Below are positions 1-11,902 of a stretch of DNA of 64,000 nucleotides, one piece after another. The stretch lies in assembly GCA_027943245.1 (NCBI GenBank), contig JANDJZ010000183.1, forward strand, positions 1 to 64,000. Reading direction: 5' to 3'. This DNA comes from Acanthamoeba sp. SK_2022b (Eukaryota > Discosea > Longamoebia > Acanthamoebidae). Position 1 is the stretch's first letter; each line of letters opens with the position of its first letter. Position numbers and translations under genes: made by a program. The notes under the pieces were generated by a model that saw only the letters and a program-made list of their open reading frames with translations, did no database searches and had not been told where the DNA came from.

Positions 1-2
1 CT

Positions 3-1667
3 TTTGAGACCGAGCCACGGCTGAGCCCGCTGTCGGTCATCCCGCAGACGCCCGACAGCGAGCTGTGGGAACGCCAGAAGAAAAGAGAGAAGAAGGCGAA
101 AGCGAAAGAGAAAGAGAAAGCGAAGCAAACAACGAAAGCGAAGACGGCGCGAGATGATGCCAACGTCGAAGGGCGGTGTGTTCGAAAGGCGCTCGATAAT
201 CAAGGCGCAGAGAGCGAGACGAAGGCGACGAGGCCACCGATCGAGGAGGACAGCATCGATATAATCCCCGAAACGCCGGATGAGCAGTGCCGACCACTAC
301 CGATAGCGAAGAAGACTGAGAGACTCGTTTCGATGGAAAAGTTGGACGAGCGAGTCGAGGTTGTTGCGGAGACGCAGATGACCGCCACGATGCCTCACTT
401 CACGGCCGTGTCGCTCGGCAGCCACGCCTCCGTGCCCGTCACCTGCGCGCAGTCGTTGTCGCACGCCCACCTGTCGACAGAAACAGAAACAGAAGACGAG
501 GACAGCCCCGACGACGAGCCGGGGGCCAAGGCGGGCGTGGCGAAGAAAGAAGAGGTGCGGCCGTGCGAAGACGAGGAACCCTCGCAGTCCCTCCACTTCT
601 CCCTCTCGCTGTGGTCGCCGGCGGCCTCCATGGTCGCACCGTCGCAGCCCTTTGCCGTAGCCAGGCCCGACGACGCTGAAGCAGTTGGACCACGCGCTGA
701 TCATCATCATCATCATAATCACAATCATCGTCGTAGTCATCACCAGCAAAATCCTCAGCCGTTGCAGCGCGATGGGTCGGAGGCGGCCGCCCCGGAGCTA
801 CGTCGGCCGGCGTCGGCGTCATCGTCCGAGCTCTCTCTGCCGCTGCTGTCCGCCGAGTCGCCCACCAAGGACGTCCCCGTGCCGCCTGGCCGGGTGTGGC
901 CACAGGCTCACGCCGAGCCCAAGGACGCCAAGGACCAGCTCGGGAGCAATGTCAATGACAATGAACGAAGAGGCGATGACGAAAAGAACGAAAAGCGACA
1001 GTCGCCGCAGGGCGAGGAACACGAGGTGTCGGAGGAGCTGATGGCCGGCACCGCCCTTCCCGGAGTGTCGACCGTCGAGGACGAACCGGAGGAGCAAAGA
1101 AAAGAAGAAAAAGAAAAAGAAAAAGATCAAGAAAAGAACGAAGACGAAGCGATCACCGACGGCGTCGACAGGGAGAAGGAGCAGGAGCAGGTGCGGCTCA
1201 TTCGTGAGCGGATGATGCAGAAGAAGCTGCAGAAGAAGAAGCTGGAGACAGCTCTGCATCAGCCCAGCGCCGACCTGCTCTCCTGCACGCCCTACCCCGC
1301 GTCGTCGGCCCGTTCGGCGCAGGACGGCGAGGACACGACCAGCCAGATCGTGTCGCTGCAGCTGTCAACGGAGACGCCATCGAGTGAGGCCGGAGAGGCG
1401 GCGTTGATGGCTGGAGAGGACCGGCCAGTCTCCCTGCTGCGCGACGGCGAGCCAGATGACGTCGCGTCCAAGCCCGATCCACCCAAGTCGCACGACAGCG
1501 GGTTCTCGAGGCCCGTCTCACTCTCGCTTGGCCCTGCCTCGCGGGCGCCACTCGAGGCGATGACGGCGGTGGGTCCCGGCCTCTACCGCTGGGCGCAGGT
1601 ACACGTCTCACTCCATTGTCCAACTCCGCTTGACACGTTTCTCACTAAACCTCTGTTATGTGTTGTG

Positions 1668-1728
<61 letters not shown>

Positions 1729-2314
1729 GTGTGTGTGCTTAGCCTCCCCCCACGAAGCAAGAGGTGAAGCAGGCCCTGGCGAGCAACGGCGCCGACGTCC
1801 TGCCCTTTGCCTACCACCCGCCCTACTTCTCCGACGCCAAAGACGCTCCGCGGCAGGCCAAGGTATCGCTGCATCGACGGCCGTCGTAGTTGTGTGTTGA
1901 TGTCGCGTTTGGCTCACGGCCTCGTTCGCGGCTCCGCGATGTTCGACCAGAACATCGGCGGCGTGGTGTTGAAGCTCTCCGTGGGCGAGCTGGCCGACAT
2001 CAAGGAGTTTGACACGGCTGGCCTTGCCGAGCTGTGGGCACGTCCACCTTTCCTTGCCGCTGTCGTCGTCGTCGCTGTAGCTGTCATGTAGAAGGCTCAG
2101 TGGCGCGATCGACGTGTGAACGGCAGGACGTGGCGAGCGGACCGCTGGCCGCGCGGAAGGACTGGCCCTTGGGGCTGGCCCACTACGCCCGCCTGAAGGC
2201 CGAGCAGGCCAGACGCGCGCCCATCCGCATTCGCGAGTCCCCGACCACGCCCAGCAACGCTGCCGGTCGGTCGACGAGCCACGCTGCATCTCGCCCCTTG
2301 AAAAGGTGCGTGCA

Positions 2315-2393
<79 letters not shown>

Positions 2394-4488
2394 TGACGAT
2401 TCTCGGCCCTGAAGGAGGAAGCGTGGCCAGTTCTACACGCCGGCAAAGGCCCCGCCGACCCGGGCCGAGGTGCAGCGGCTGCTCGATATCGAGAGGCTGC
2501 GCGAGGCCAACGGCAAGCACGACCCGCTCGCCGAGGCTCTGCTGGCGCGCAAGCGAAAGGCCGGCGATGCCCAGAACCAACCGAATCAGTTGAAGATGGC
2601 CGAGGACGTCGGGGGAGCAGCGGTCGTGGCCACTACCGAGGGCGCGGGGCCTGCGGGGGAGGCCCAAGACGACGAGCCAAACAGAAAGCGCGTGCGTTTC
2701 GACGAAATTGCACGAAACGGCCGAATGGCAGGTATACTCGAGCACAATGCCCCCCCAACGCCAAGACTTTCCACCGAATCGGTTGGTGGCCAATGGCTAT
2801 GGCTGATGGGTTTGTCTCACTCCAGCCCCGGCAGTGGCGGCGGTCCGCCAAGCGCGCTCGACGGAGGAGCGATCGCAGATCGAGCGGGTGACACCGGCGC
2901 CGGGCGACACTTGCGGCTTCGCCGTCAGCGGGAACGGCTTTCGGCGCGACAAGGAGTAAACCCTCCCCTTTCCAATACAACGCTCTATGCTATGCACTTT
3001 TTTGTTAACAAAGTGTTGTTTGTCCCTTGGCTAACATAGCGCCTCAAGGCCCAGCCAGTACGTGGAGCAGCAGTACGTCACGTTGATGAGCATCGAAGTG
3101 CACGGTACCAACCATGACCTGTTGCACATGATCTGTTGCACTGCAACTACCTCGTTTTGCGCGTGTGTGATGTTGGTTACAACAAACGTTCTATTGTCTG
3201 TTCGCAGTCAACACGCGAATGGAGCTTCGGCCGAACCCTGGGCTGGACGCCGTGACGGCCATCTTCTACTGCATCCGCGACGACGACCCCGAGGACAGCT
3301 CGTACCGCCGCATCTTTGTGCTTGCGCTTTTGGCATTCCACCGATTTGCTGTCGTGCGCAACTGTACAGGGAGATGCTTGGCATTCTTGTCACCGCCCAA
3401 GACAAGGCGCTCTTTACCACGCATGGCCTCGGTACTCCTCCCCTCTCGAGTTGTATCGTGTGTTGTGTGTTGTATGTTGTGTGTTGTGTGTTGTGTGTTG
3501 TGTGTGATTGGCTAACAACAAAAATGTGACAGACTGTCGCATTGATGTGTTCCACGATGAGAGGGCCATGCTGCTCGCCTTTGCGCAGCTCGTGTCGCAG
3601 ATCGATCCGGATATCCTGGTGGGCTACGAAGTGCAGATGGCCTCCCTTGGCTACATCATCGAACGCGGCTACGCTCTCAGTACGCAACCCTCCCCCAAAA
3701 GCCTGTCATGTTCGTCACACTTCCTGCACCCTTGGCTCATCCATCAATCGACTCGCACGCGCGTGTGCCAACACAGAGATCAACCTGTGCGAAGAGCTAT
3801 CGCGCATGAACGTCGCGGGAGTGGGCAACAGCCACTTTGACAAGAAGCAAGATATGTGGGGTTACTCGCACGCCTCTGGTATGCGCCCATGACGTGCGTG
3901 CTCAAAGAGGCAAAGATGAGCGAACTGACCGACCGTTGGTGGACACGTTGGACAGGTGTGCACATCACGGGCAGGATGGTCCTCAACGTGTGGCGCATCC
4001 TTCGCTCCGAGCTGCGCTTGCCCTCCTACTCCTACCAGAACACCGCCTACCACGTGCTCCACAAGAGGTATGCGACATAGATGCGCGTGCATTCGAAATG
4101 TGTTACATTCCGATCATTCCTGCTGTGCGCATTCCAGGATTCCGTTCTACTCCTACGCCACCATGACCGGCTGGTACACCCACCACAACGGCGCACAGCG
4201 GTGGCGCGTGCTGCAGCACTACACCGAGCGAGTGCAGCACTACCTGGACATGCTCATGAACATGGACGTCATCGGCCGGACTAGGTATGTGGAGGAGACG
4301 TGTACGAACATGTGCGATCTCAGCTGCTAATGCAGTGGGCTGGCCAGCGAGATGGCGCGTGTCTATGGAATCGACTTCTTTTCTGTGCTCTCGCGCGGCT
4401 CGCAGTACCGCGTCGAGTCGATGATGATCCGCCTCACCAAGCTCCACAACTTTGTGCTCATCTCTCCGTCGCGCCAGCAGGTAACGGC

Positions 4489-4560
<72 letters not shown>

Positions 4561-6217
4561 TTCTGGCATTCTCATGGTGGTCGTTTTCTTTGCGGTGTTG
4601 CAGGTGGCGGCCCAGGCCGCAATCGAGTGCATTCCGCTGGTGATGGAGCCTCTCTCGCGCTTCTACACGGATCCGGTCATCGTGCTCGACTTCCAATCGC
4701 TCTACCCTTCCATCGTCATCGCCTACAACTACTGGTGCGTGACCCCCCTCTTTCCTCTGGCTCTGCTCCCTTCGTTTTGCTGATCTCGTCGATTGACGGG
4801 AGGGTGGGAGCAGTTACTCCACCTGCATGGGGAGCCTACGCAACCACTCGGCACCGACCAAGCCCCTCGGCACGTCGTCTCTCACGCTGCCCAAGGGACT
4901 GATGGCCCACCTCCAGGACAACATATTTGGTTAACCCCCCCTCCTCTCTTCCACTCCCACTCCTCATCCCAGCCCAAGCTGTCCTCACGCTTGTTTTTTG
5001 TCGACGCAGTGACGCCCAACGAGGCCATGTTCGTGACGAAGGAGGTGCGGGAGGGCGTCCTTCCGCGCCTGTTGCGTGAGATCTTGGAGACCCGCATCAT
5101 GGTCAAGGCGGCCATGAAGCTCGCCAGGGACGACAAAGTACGCACGCGCGCATAAAGGGGCACACGCACGCGCGCATAAAGGGGCACACACACGCGCGCA
5201 TACTGGACATTCCAAACGATCTGACGTCGCGTTGCGTCGATTTGTGCTCAACAGTCGCTCTGGAAGAAGCTCAACGCGCAGCAATTAGGCCTGAAGATGA
5301 TCGCCAACGTGACCTACGGCTACACCTCGGCCAACTTCTCTGGTCGCATGCCTTGCGTCGAGGTGTCCTTCATCTCCTTGGCCCCCCCGCGGTTGTGTTG
5401 CACTGCCGTAACGGAATTGGAATTCGCGCAATGCTATCATACAGATCGCGGATTCGATCGTGCAGACGGGTCGCGAGACTCTGGAGAACGCCATCCGCAT
5501 GGTCAACAACACTCACAAGTGGGGCGCGAACGTGATCTACGGCGACACGGACAGGTGCCCACAATCTTCTGGCCGTTTGTGTTTTGTTGTTGTGTTGTGT
5601 TGTGTTGTGTTGTGTTGTGTTGTGTTGTGTTGTGTTGTGTTGTGTTGTGTTGTGTTGTGTTGTGTTGTGTTGTGTTGTGTTTCGTATTCTCATCTCAAGT
5701 GTCTCACGTTTGTTTGCTCCCCCCCCCCTTTCTCAAGTTTGTTCGTGTGCGTGCCGGGAGCGACCCGGGAGCAGGCGTTCAAGGTGGGCAGGGAGATCGC
5801 CGAAGCCGTCACCAAGGCCAATCCCTGGTTAAAACCCAACCAACCAATTAAACCATGCCCGCTGGCCTGTGCGAGTGTCCGCTGACATTGCGTGTGTACA
5901 CACACAGGCCGGTCACGCTGCAGTTCGAGAAGGTCTACCACCCGTGCATCCTGCTGGCCAAGAAGGTAAGCGTGGGAGAGAGAGGGGCTTGGCCAATCGC
6001 GCAGCAGTCAGCTCAGCCCCCTCCGCCAATCAAATACTGAATGCTTGGCATTCTCCTGTTCCGGGACAGCGGTATGTGGGCTACAAGTACGAGAGCGCGG
6101 ATCAGAAGGAGCCCGCGTTCGACGCCAAGGGCATCGAGACCGTGCGGCGCGACACCTGTCCTGCCGTCAGCAAGATCCTCGAGAAGTCACTTCGGTGCGG
6201 CCCCATTACCGCCTACG

Positions 6218-6294
<77 letters not shown>

Positions 6295-7697
6295 GACACC
6301 ACATTCATACACTAATGGGTGTAGTGGCTCCCTTACAGGCTGCTGTTCGAGCAGGGCGATCTCTCGACGATCAAGGCCTTTGTACAGCGACAGTGGGCCA
6401 AGCTCGCCGCGGGACGGGTCTCGCTCAAGGACTTCATCTTCGCCAAGGAGGTCAAGCTGGGCACCTACAGCGCCAAGGTCCCCGCCCCTCCGGCCGCGCT
6501 CGTGTGCCAGAAGGAGATGGCCAGCGATCCGCGCGCCGAGCCGCGCTACGGCGAGCGCGTGCCGTATGTGGTCGTGTGCGGCGGTCCGCAGGCCAGGCTC
6601 ATGGACCTCGTCGTCTCGCCCCAAACTCTCATCGTCAACCCGTACGCCCGCCATACGCTTCACAGTGCATCAACCGCACACGACATATGCACATGCTAAT
6701 ATCACACATTAACCACTGCAGGAGTCTGAAGTTGAACGCGCGCTACTACATCGACAAGCAGATCGTGCCGGCCCTGGCCCGGGTGTTTTCGCTCATCGGG
6801 GTCGATGTGAAGAATTGGTGCTCGTCACTTGCCCCCCCCCTAACCCTTCCCTCCTCCGGCGAGTTCACAGCGTTGCAACCAGCACATGGCCCGGGACATG
6901 TCCGGTGACATGTTCGTTGACTCGATGACTGATTGGTTGAATGGAATGTGCGGCATGGAATGCGTCAGGTATGCGGAGATGCCACGGTCACTTTTGGTCA
7001 GCAAGGCGCATCAGCTCGAGTCGTGGGTGCCGCCGCCGCCAGCCGGTCGGGCCCCGCCAGCGCATGCGTCGACATCGGCTGGGAGCGGCATCACCGCGGG
7101 CGGCATCATGCCCTACGAGCGCGCCAACCCCAACAGGTCCCCACCATCGCTTCACTTTTATATTCGGGCGATCGTTCGCTCACTCCATGGGCTCCTTCCA
7201 CCATGACCTACAGGGTGACAATCGACCAGTACTACTTGAGCAAGAAGTGCGCCCTGTGCGAGAACCTCACCAAGAAAGGTGCTGCGCCCGCTTGGTGGTC
7301 ACGCTACATTTGTCGACAACTAATCACTGCCATCGGGGCTGTGGCGTCGTGGCCCGCTCCTTCCTATGGCTGGCGCGATCGACAGCCCTGTGCAGCGCGT
7401 GCATGAAGAACAAGCAGGGGTCGTACTACCTCCTGATGACCCGCTTGCGAGTCCTCGAGAAGGAGACCACCCACTTGGAGGAGATCTGCATGAGCTGCTG
7501 CGGCGCTCGCAAGAAGGGCGAGGACGGCATCAAGTGTGCCTCCCTCGATTGCGAGGTACAGCGCTCACTCGCACACGCACTCAAATGTCATCCCCGCTCA
7601 ATCGCCCGACACACAACAGGTGTTCTTCGAGCGGACAAAGGTCAACCGCGCCATGCACAGCTATCGCCACTTGTGCCAAAGCGTTCTCGAGTGGTGA
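3..7697 (+). CDS. REV3: DNA polymerase zeta catalytic subunit REV3, 5' end outside window, many exons
   Basis: B-family translesion polymerase that extends from mismatched or damaged primer ends in the nucleus. The frame is already open at position 3, so the N-terminus lies upstream. The first exon (to 1598) is a low-complexity linker; from 1743 the sequence resembles the conserved REV3 core. The inactive exonuclease-like region is at about 3060-4100 (DPDILVGYE at about 3607). Polymerase motif A is DFQSLYPSIVIAYN at 4688, motif B is NVTYGYTSANFSGR at 5306, and motif C YGDTDS at 5538-5555 is split by an intron and continues LFV at about 5740. The C-terminus has a CysA zinc module (C-x2-C at 7248, C-x2-C at 7396) and a CysB iron-sulfur module (CMSC at 7486, later C-x4-C), ending SVLEW-stop. 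All catalytic aspartates are present, so the gene looks functional. Confidence 0.95.
1669..1727. repeat. (TG)n microsatellite in a REV3 intron
   Basis: The tract fills most of the intron 1599-1742, between a GTACAC donor and a CTTAG acceptor. Confidence 0.95.
2319..2392. repeat. (TG)n microsatellite in a REV3 intron
   Basis: It begins about 14 bp after the donor GTGCGT that follows the LEK codons. Confidence 0.95.
3458..3507. repeat. imperfect TGTGT/TGTTG repeat in a REV3 intron
   Basis: Mixed TGTGTGT and TGTTG units lie just before the exon that encodes DCRIDVFHDERA. Confidence 0.85.
4491..4558. repeat. (CA)n microsatellite in a REV3 intron
   Basis: Intron 4481-4603. This tract has CA on the coding strand, opposite to the other long dinucleotide tracts of this gene. 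Confidence 0.95.
5588..5689. repeat. (GTGTT)n pentamer microsatellite splitting REV3 motif C
   Basis: About twenty pentamer units occupy the intron that interrupts the catalytic YGDTD-S codons. Confidence 0.95.
6219..6293. repeat. (TG)n microsatellite in a REV3 intron
   Basis: Lies between the exon ending KILEKSLR and the exon starting LLFEQGDL. Confidence 0.95.
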
Positions 7698-7954
7698 TAT
7701 CACGGGAGTGGCTTGTGTTGCGCCACAGGCAATTTATTTCGGCCCCACCAACCGCTTTTTTTCGTTTTTGCGGCGCGATCACCGAGCGGACCGACATCTC
7801 ATCACCACACCGGCCACCGTGTGGGGGAGTCCGGAGTCATCGTCATTGGCTGTTGTCCACGGCCAACGAGCTGCTGGCTCGGCGTAGCCAGGCCGGAGCG
7901 GGGCGGGTCCTGTTCATTGTTATCTCTCGCGTCAACACGAACACCTTTTAACAC

Positions 7955-9459
7955 ATGGCTCGGTCCAACTTCCCCATCAGGGCTGTTGTTGTGCTGCTGG
8001 TAGCCTTTCACGCGAGCCTTTCTCTCGGGGCCTACCAATACGTCTTGAAAAATGTACAAACCATTTTTTATCAGTTTGGCAACATGTGCCTTATCTAGCT
8101 CTATTAAGTGTGTTGAGACAACGCGGTTTTTTTCTTCCCTCAGGACTGTCCGGAGCAGTTCAAGTTCTTGGAGCAGACCATCAAGAAGTCCAACTGCGAC
8201 ATTCCGTTTCCCGCCGAAGGCCTCACCTACACCATCCCTACCGATGGCGACGGCGACCGCTCGGCCGCCCTCACCACGGTTCGTCTACCCCATTACAGCA
8301 ACAAGGGAGTTACTCACCAGACTGTGGAGAGCAGTCGGGAGAGTGCCAGGCCGTTTCCTTGTTCGAGGGCGGCTTGGGCGGCGACACCCTTTTCCTAGAC
8401 ATCAGCAACATCGACGGCTTCACTGCTGGCCTCGACGTTACCGGTACCCCCTCTTGTTATTATAGTGTAATTACATTCATGTATTTACCACCAATCAAAA
8501 CGCAGCCTACTACTCCAACGGGACGGACAACTGGACGAGGAACATTCATTGCTGTTCGGGCTGTACGAACACCACGGAATCGCCCAACTGTCACGGCCAG
8601 GGCATCTACTGGTACCCTACCGAGGTCGCGGGCTACGGCACTGTCGGTTGGCCGTCGGCCCAGCTCCAGCAGCTCGTGGTTACCTTTTCGTGCCTAGACG
8701 AGGACGACCTCCATGCATGTGACGGGGTTGTGTGCCTCAATGACGGCGTGTGCATGGGCGGCATGCTCGGCCAGTGTCTGTGCCAGCCGGGCTGGGGCAC
8801 GGCCAACTGCAGCGTCAAGCTCGACTACACGCCGTGCTTCGGCGTTGACTGCGGATACTACGGCATCTGCGACACTGCCTCGGCCGAGGCCGGCGGCCCC
8901 AAGTGCAAGTGTCTCCAGGGCTACTCGGGCTCCGTATGCACGGAGCCGCCCAAGGACTCCCCCTGTAGCGGCGTGGACTGCGGCAGCCACGGTATCTGCA
9001 AGGGCGGCCTGTGTGAGTGCAGTGGGGGCTTTACGGGCTGCTCGTGCGACGTGGCGCCCAATTGCAGCTTCGTGGCCAACGCGGACTACCAGGGCTACGA
9101 CCTGCCAGCCAGCGGCGGCGGAGGCGGCGTGACGGCCAAGACCCAGGAGGAGTGCTGCGCCAAGTGCCAGCAGGCCCCCCTCTGCATGGGCTTCACCTAC
9201 ACCGGCAACACGTGCTACCTCAAGTCTTCTGTCAGCCAGGGCTACATCTCCTCTCCCGGGCAGACCGCAGGCTCGCTCCCTGCGAATGTGACCCTTGTCC
9301 CCGAGAGCTGCCGTGGTACCGCATCATTCTTTGTGCTTTGATCATTTTTTGTTGGTCGTTTGCTGATGAAGCGGCACAGGCACGTACGGCGGCGCAGCCG
9401 GCTTGACCTCTCCGCTTGCCCACCTCTTCTCGCTGCTTCAGGCCCACCTCGACTTCTGA
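7955..9459 (+). CDS. secreted protein with three EGF-like modules and a PAN/apple-like domain
   Basis: The first exon (7955-8053) encodes a signal peptide: MARSNFPIR followed by a Val/Leu-rich core and LSLGAYQ. Two or three more exons give a Cys-rich region (CCSGCTNTT), then from about 8690 three EGF-like repeats with C-x4-C-x5-G-x-C spacing (CLNDGVC, CGYYGIC, CGSHGIC). A PAN/apple-like module follows (ECCAKCQQAPLC, GFTYTGNTCYLK, about 9060-9260). The uninterrupted frame stops at 9341, but a GTACCG donor at 9316 and a CACAG acceptor ending at 9379 would add a 25-residue tail ending at 9459; the longer form is preferred, less surely. Likely extracellular, binding carbohydrate or protein. No known gene name is supported. 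Confidence 0.75.
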
Positions 9460-9884
9460 TCAATCTGTAGGCCGATGACGAAATCCGGAGGCCGAACGGC
9501 CTTGGTCGATGAGCTGGTGGGCACATCGACAAGGCTTATGGCTGATGTTGCTCCACACCACTACCGGCTCCTCTCATCCTGCTGGACTGTAACACCTAAT
9601 CATGGAGTCATGCTTCATCTACAATACAACCATACTTCTCCTGCACTCCCCAACCCATATCACAGTGTGCAAGAGAAGGAGCAAAAAGCACGTGGATTTC
9701 TGGCACAGCAACAACCACAAAGGTGATACCTCCTGCTGGCCTTGTATGCATAGATATGCTGTGAGCAAATAAAAGGAGAAAGAGCAGATAAGGAGCAAGG
9801 GAGAAAGAGGATATAGCAGGGAAGGAAAAGCACCCAGCAGCATTGCTAAAGCCAAAAGGTTATCACACCGAGAAGAGGAGCAAA

Positions 9885-9901
9885 AGGATATGGCCGTATC
9901 C
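9885..9901 (-). pseudogene. 5S rRNA deletion scar
   Basis: The last six bases of an antisense 5S gene (AGGATA) are joined to its first eleven (TGGCCGTATCC). The upstream GAGGAGCAAA is like the 3' flank of the 5S gene at 62640. The interior of the gene is missing; a short ATA match at the joint would fit microhomology deletion. Confidence 0.6.
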
Positions 9902-9970
9902 GAAAGCAGATTGTGGATTTTTTGGCATGTTGGGGCATCAACCAAGAACAACACAGGAGTTAAATAGTGT

Positions 9971-9991
9971 GGATACAGCCATACTGCGCAG
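9971..9991 (+). pseudogene. orphan 5S rRNA fragment, nt 1-21
   Basis: Twenty of twenty-one bases match the first 21 nt of the intact 5S genes (CGG became CAG), and the match stops abruptly at GCGCAG. That is the point at which the LINE copies at 28.6-31.7 kb enter 5S genes. Confidence 0.8.
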
Positions 9992-10291
9992 CTTCATTGA
10001 AGACAGTCTTCAAGCCATACTGCATCCTCACCAAGCACTCCACAGACTTGTAGGCACCAAAGTCTTTTGCCAGTTATTGCCCTGATTGGGTTGGATGGAC
10101 TGTGTACACATAAGCCAGTCATTGTGGAGGTTGATCTTGGTGCCAATGAGCAGCTTGGTAATAACAGAGTAGTGGGTGTGATCTCAGCATTCTACTTGCT
10201 GTGGGCAGTCTTACAGGACAAAAGCAATGCATGATTTGCAGGACTCAGGAGTTGGATACTGCACAGGGATAACCAGTACAAGGGAGTGTTG

Positions 10292-10566
10292 TATTGCAGA
10301 GCAAGAGTGTGGCTGTGTGGGAGACCTATGTGGTCCAAGATGGCTATGTGTGAAGGTGTACAGTTTATTGTGTAACACGCTAAAGAGTGAACAAAGAAAC
10401 AAAGAATGAACGTCTGTTCCTTAAAAGGAACAGACGTGAGAGTGGATTGGAGGGAGGTTGTTGACAATGTTGACTCTGGGAGTCTGGCTCCCAGAATGTC
10501 TGGAGGAGTCATGTCATGCCACCTGTCACGACCTTTGGCTCTCTGGACTCTGGACTTTGTCCAACA
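10292..10566 (-). repeat. 3' LTR of copia element
   Basis: Begins TGTTGGAC on the minus strand, as copia LTRs usually do. Contains a perfect inverted repeat with 13 bp arms at 10410-10437 (arm ACGTCTGTTCCTT). Confidence 0.93.
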
Positions 10567-10572
10567 CGCCCC

Positions 10573-11879
10573 TCACTCAAGCGTAGGGGCGTTCATCATG
10601 CTGAGGAGGCCGATGAGATGTTGAAGCTTCTCATGTGGGAGTGGCTTTGTCAGGAGGTTGGCTGGCATGTTGTTTGTTGGACAGTAGCTGGTCGTGATGA
10701 AGCTCTGGGCCTTAGAGTCATGAAGATGAGCAAGCTTGATGTTGTAGTGCTTCATGTGGCCTTGGTAAGCTGCATGGTCACCGTTGATCAGAGTGAGAGC
10801 GCTCTGATTGTCGTTATAGAGGTTGATCAGCATGTTGACTGGCCCAGTGAAGGTCGGCATCAGGTGGCGAAGGTAGAGCGCCTGCTTGGCACCTTCAGAG
10901 AGGGCGTTGAGCTCAGCTTCAGTGCTGGAGAGAGTGACGCACTTCTGCATCTGCGTGGTCCAGGTAACTGGACCACCACTGAGGGTGAAGATGACGCCAG
11001 TCATTGATTGCCTTGAGGGATCATTGCCCCAATTGGCATCTGGGTAGCTGATTGGCAGGAGAGAGGAGGCGTAGTTTGGGTTGGTGCAGGACTTGTTGTA
11101 GCAGATTGACAGGTTGTGTGTACCAATGAGGTACTGCATGACCCTCTTGATTGCCACAATGTGGACTGGGCTGTAGGCAGTAGAGTGCTGGCTGAGCCTC
11201 ATCACTGTGTAGAGAATGTCCAGTTGAGAGGTCCACGTGAGGTAGAGAAGCATGCCAATGGCGCGGTGGAAGGGAAAACTGGCAGCCTCTGGATCAACCT
11301 TCTCAAGCTTGGGAAGGTCAATGTTGAGTGACATTGGCGTGTCAACGGCCTTGGCGGAGGACATATTGAAGTCTACAAGTATCTTGTCAATCTTGCCATG
11401 CTGGAGGGTGTAGAGAAGGCCGTGTTCATGGTCTTGGATAATTTCAAGGCTGAGGATCAACTTGGCTGGGCTGAGGTCCTTGATAGAAAAGGCCCTGGCC
11501 AGTGCACATTTGATTGGATTGATCTTGTGTGTGTTGGCAAGGATTGTGCAATCATCAACATAGACACCGATGAAGGAGCAGCAACCCATCAAATTGGAGT
11601 AGTACAGGCATGGATCAATGGTGGTAGGAGTGAAGCCAGATGCATGTAGATGTCTGTCAAGCATCTGGTTCCACTTGTACAGCAACTGCTTGAGGCTGTA
11701 AAGGCACTTCTGCAGTCTGCAGACCCAGTCCAGGTGTTGTGGATTGACATAGCCTTCAGGCTGCTCAATGTAGCTCTCATGATTGATGTTGGACTGGAGG
11801 AACACGCCCATGACATCAACAATGTGTAGGTCATTGTTGAGGATGACAGTCCACACAAGAAGAATGTGGAGGTTGTCAA
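10573..11879 (-). pseudogene. copia reverse transcriptase-RNase H segment
   Basis: An open frame of 427 codons (ATG at 11856) starts in the RT domain: IVDVMGVFLQSN and YIEQPEGY correspond to the copia DVK-AFLxG and YMxQPxGF motifs. The catalytic box is VYVDDCTIL. RNase H follows with SYPDANWGND, STEAELNAL and YNDNQSAL, so the acidic residues are kept. The RT N-terminus and integrase are absent, so this is a remnant although the frame is intact. Confidence 0.9.
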
Positions 11880-11902
11880 AGGGAGGATGGGTGTGAAGAT
11901 GA

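Larger units (their letters stand above)
9460..10286. other. gene-free, CpG-poor spacer
   Basis: No convincing coding exon on either strand. It holds two 5S rRNA remnants (9885, 9971). A stretch at about 9992-10180, read on the minus strand, is similar to plus-strand sequence at 16800-16885 (shared run of the type AAGTCTGTGGAGTGCTTGG), so at least part is a dispersed repeat. Confidence 0.6.

Noticed and set aside
10573..11856. Copia RT-RNase H frame as a functional gene
   Set aside because: The RT N-terminus and integrase are deleted and the protease site is mutated, so the element is not autonomous.
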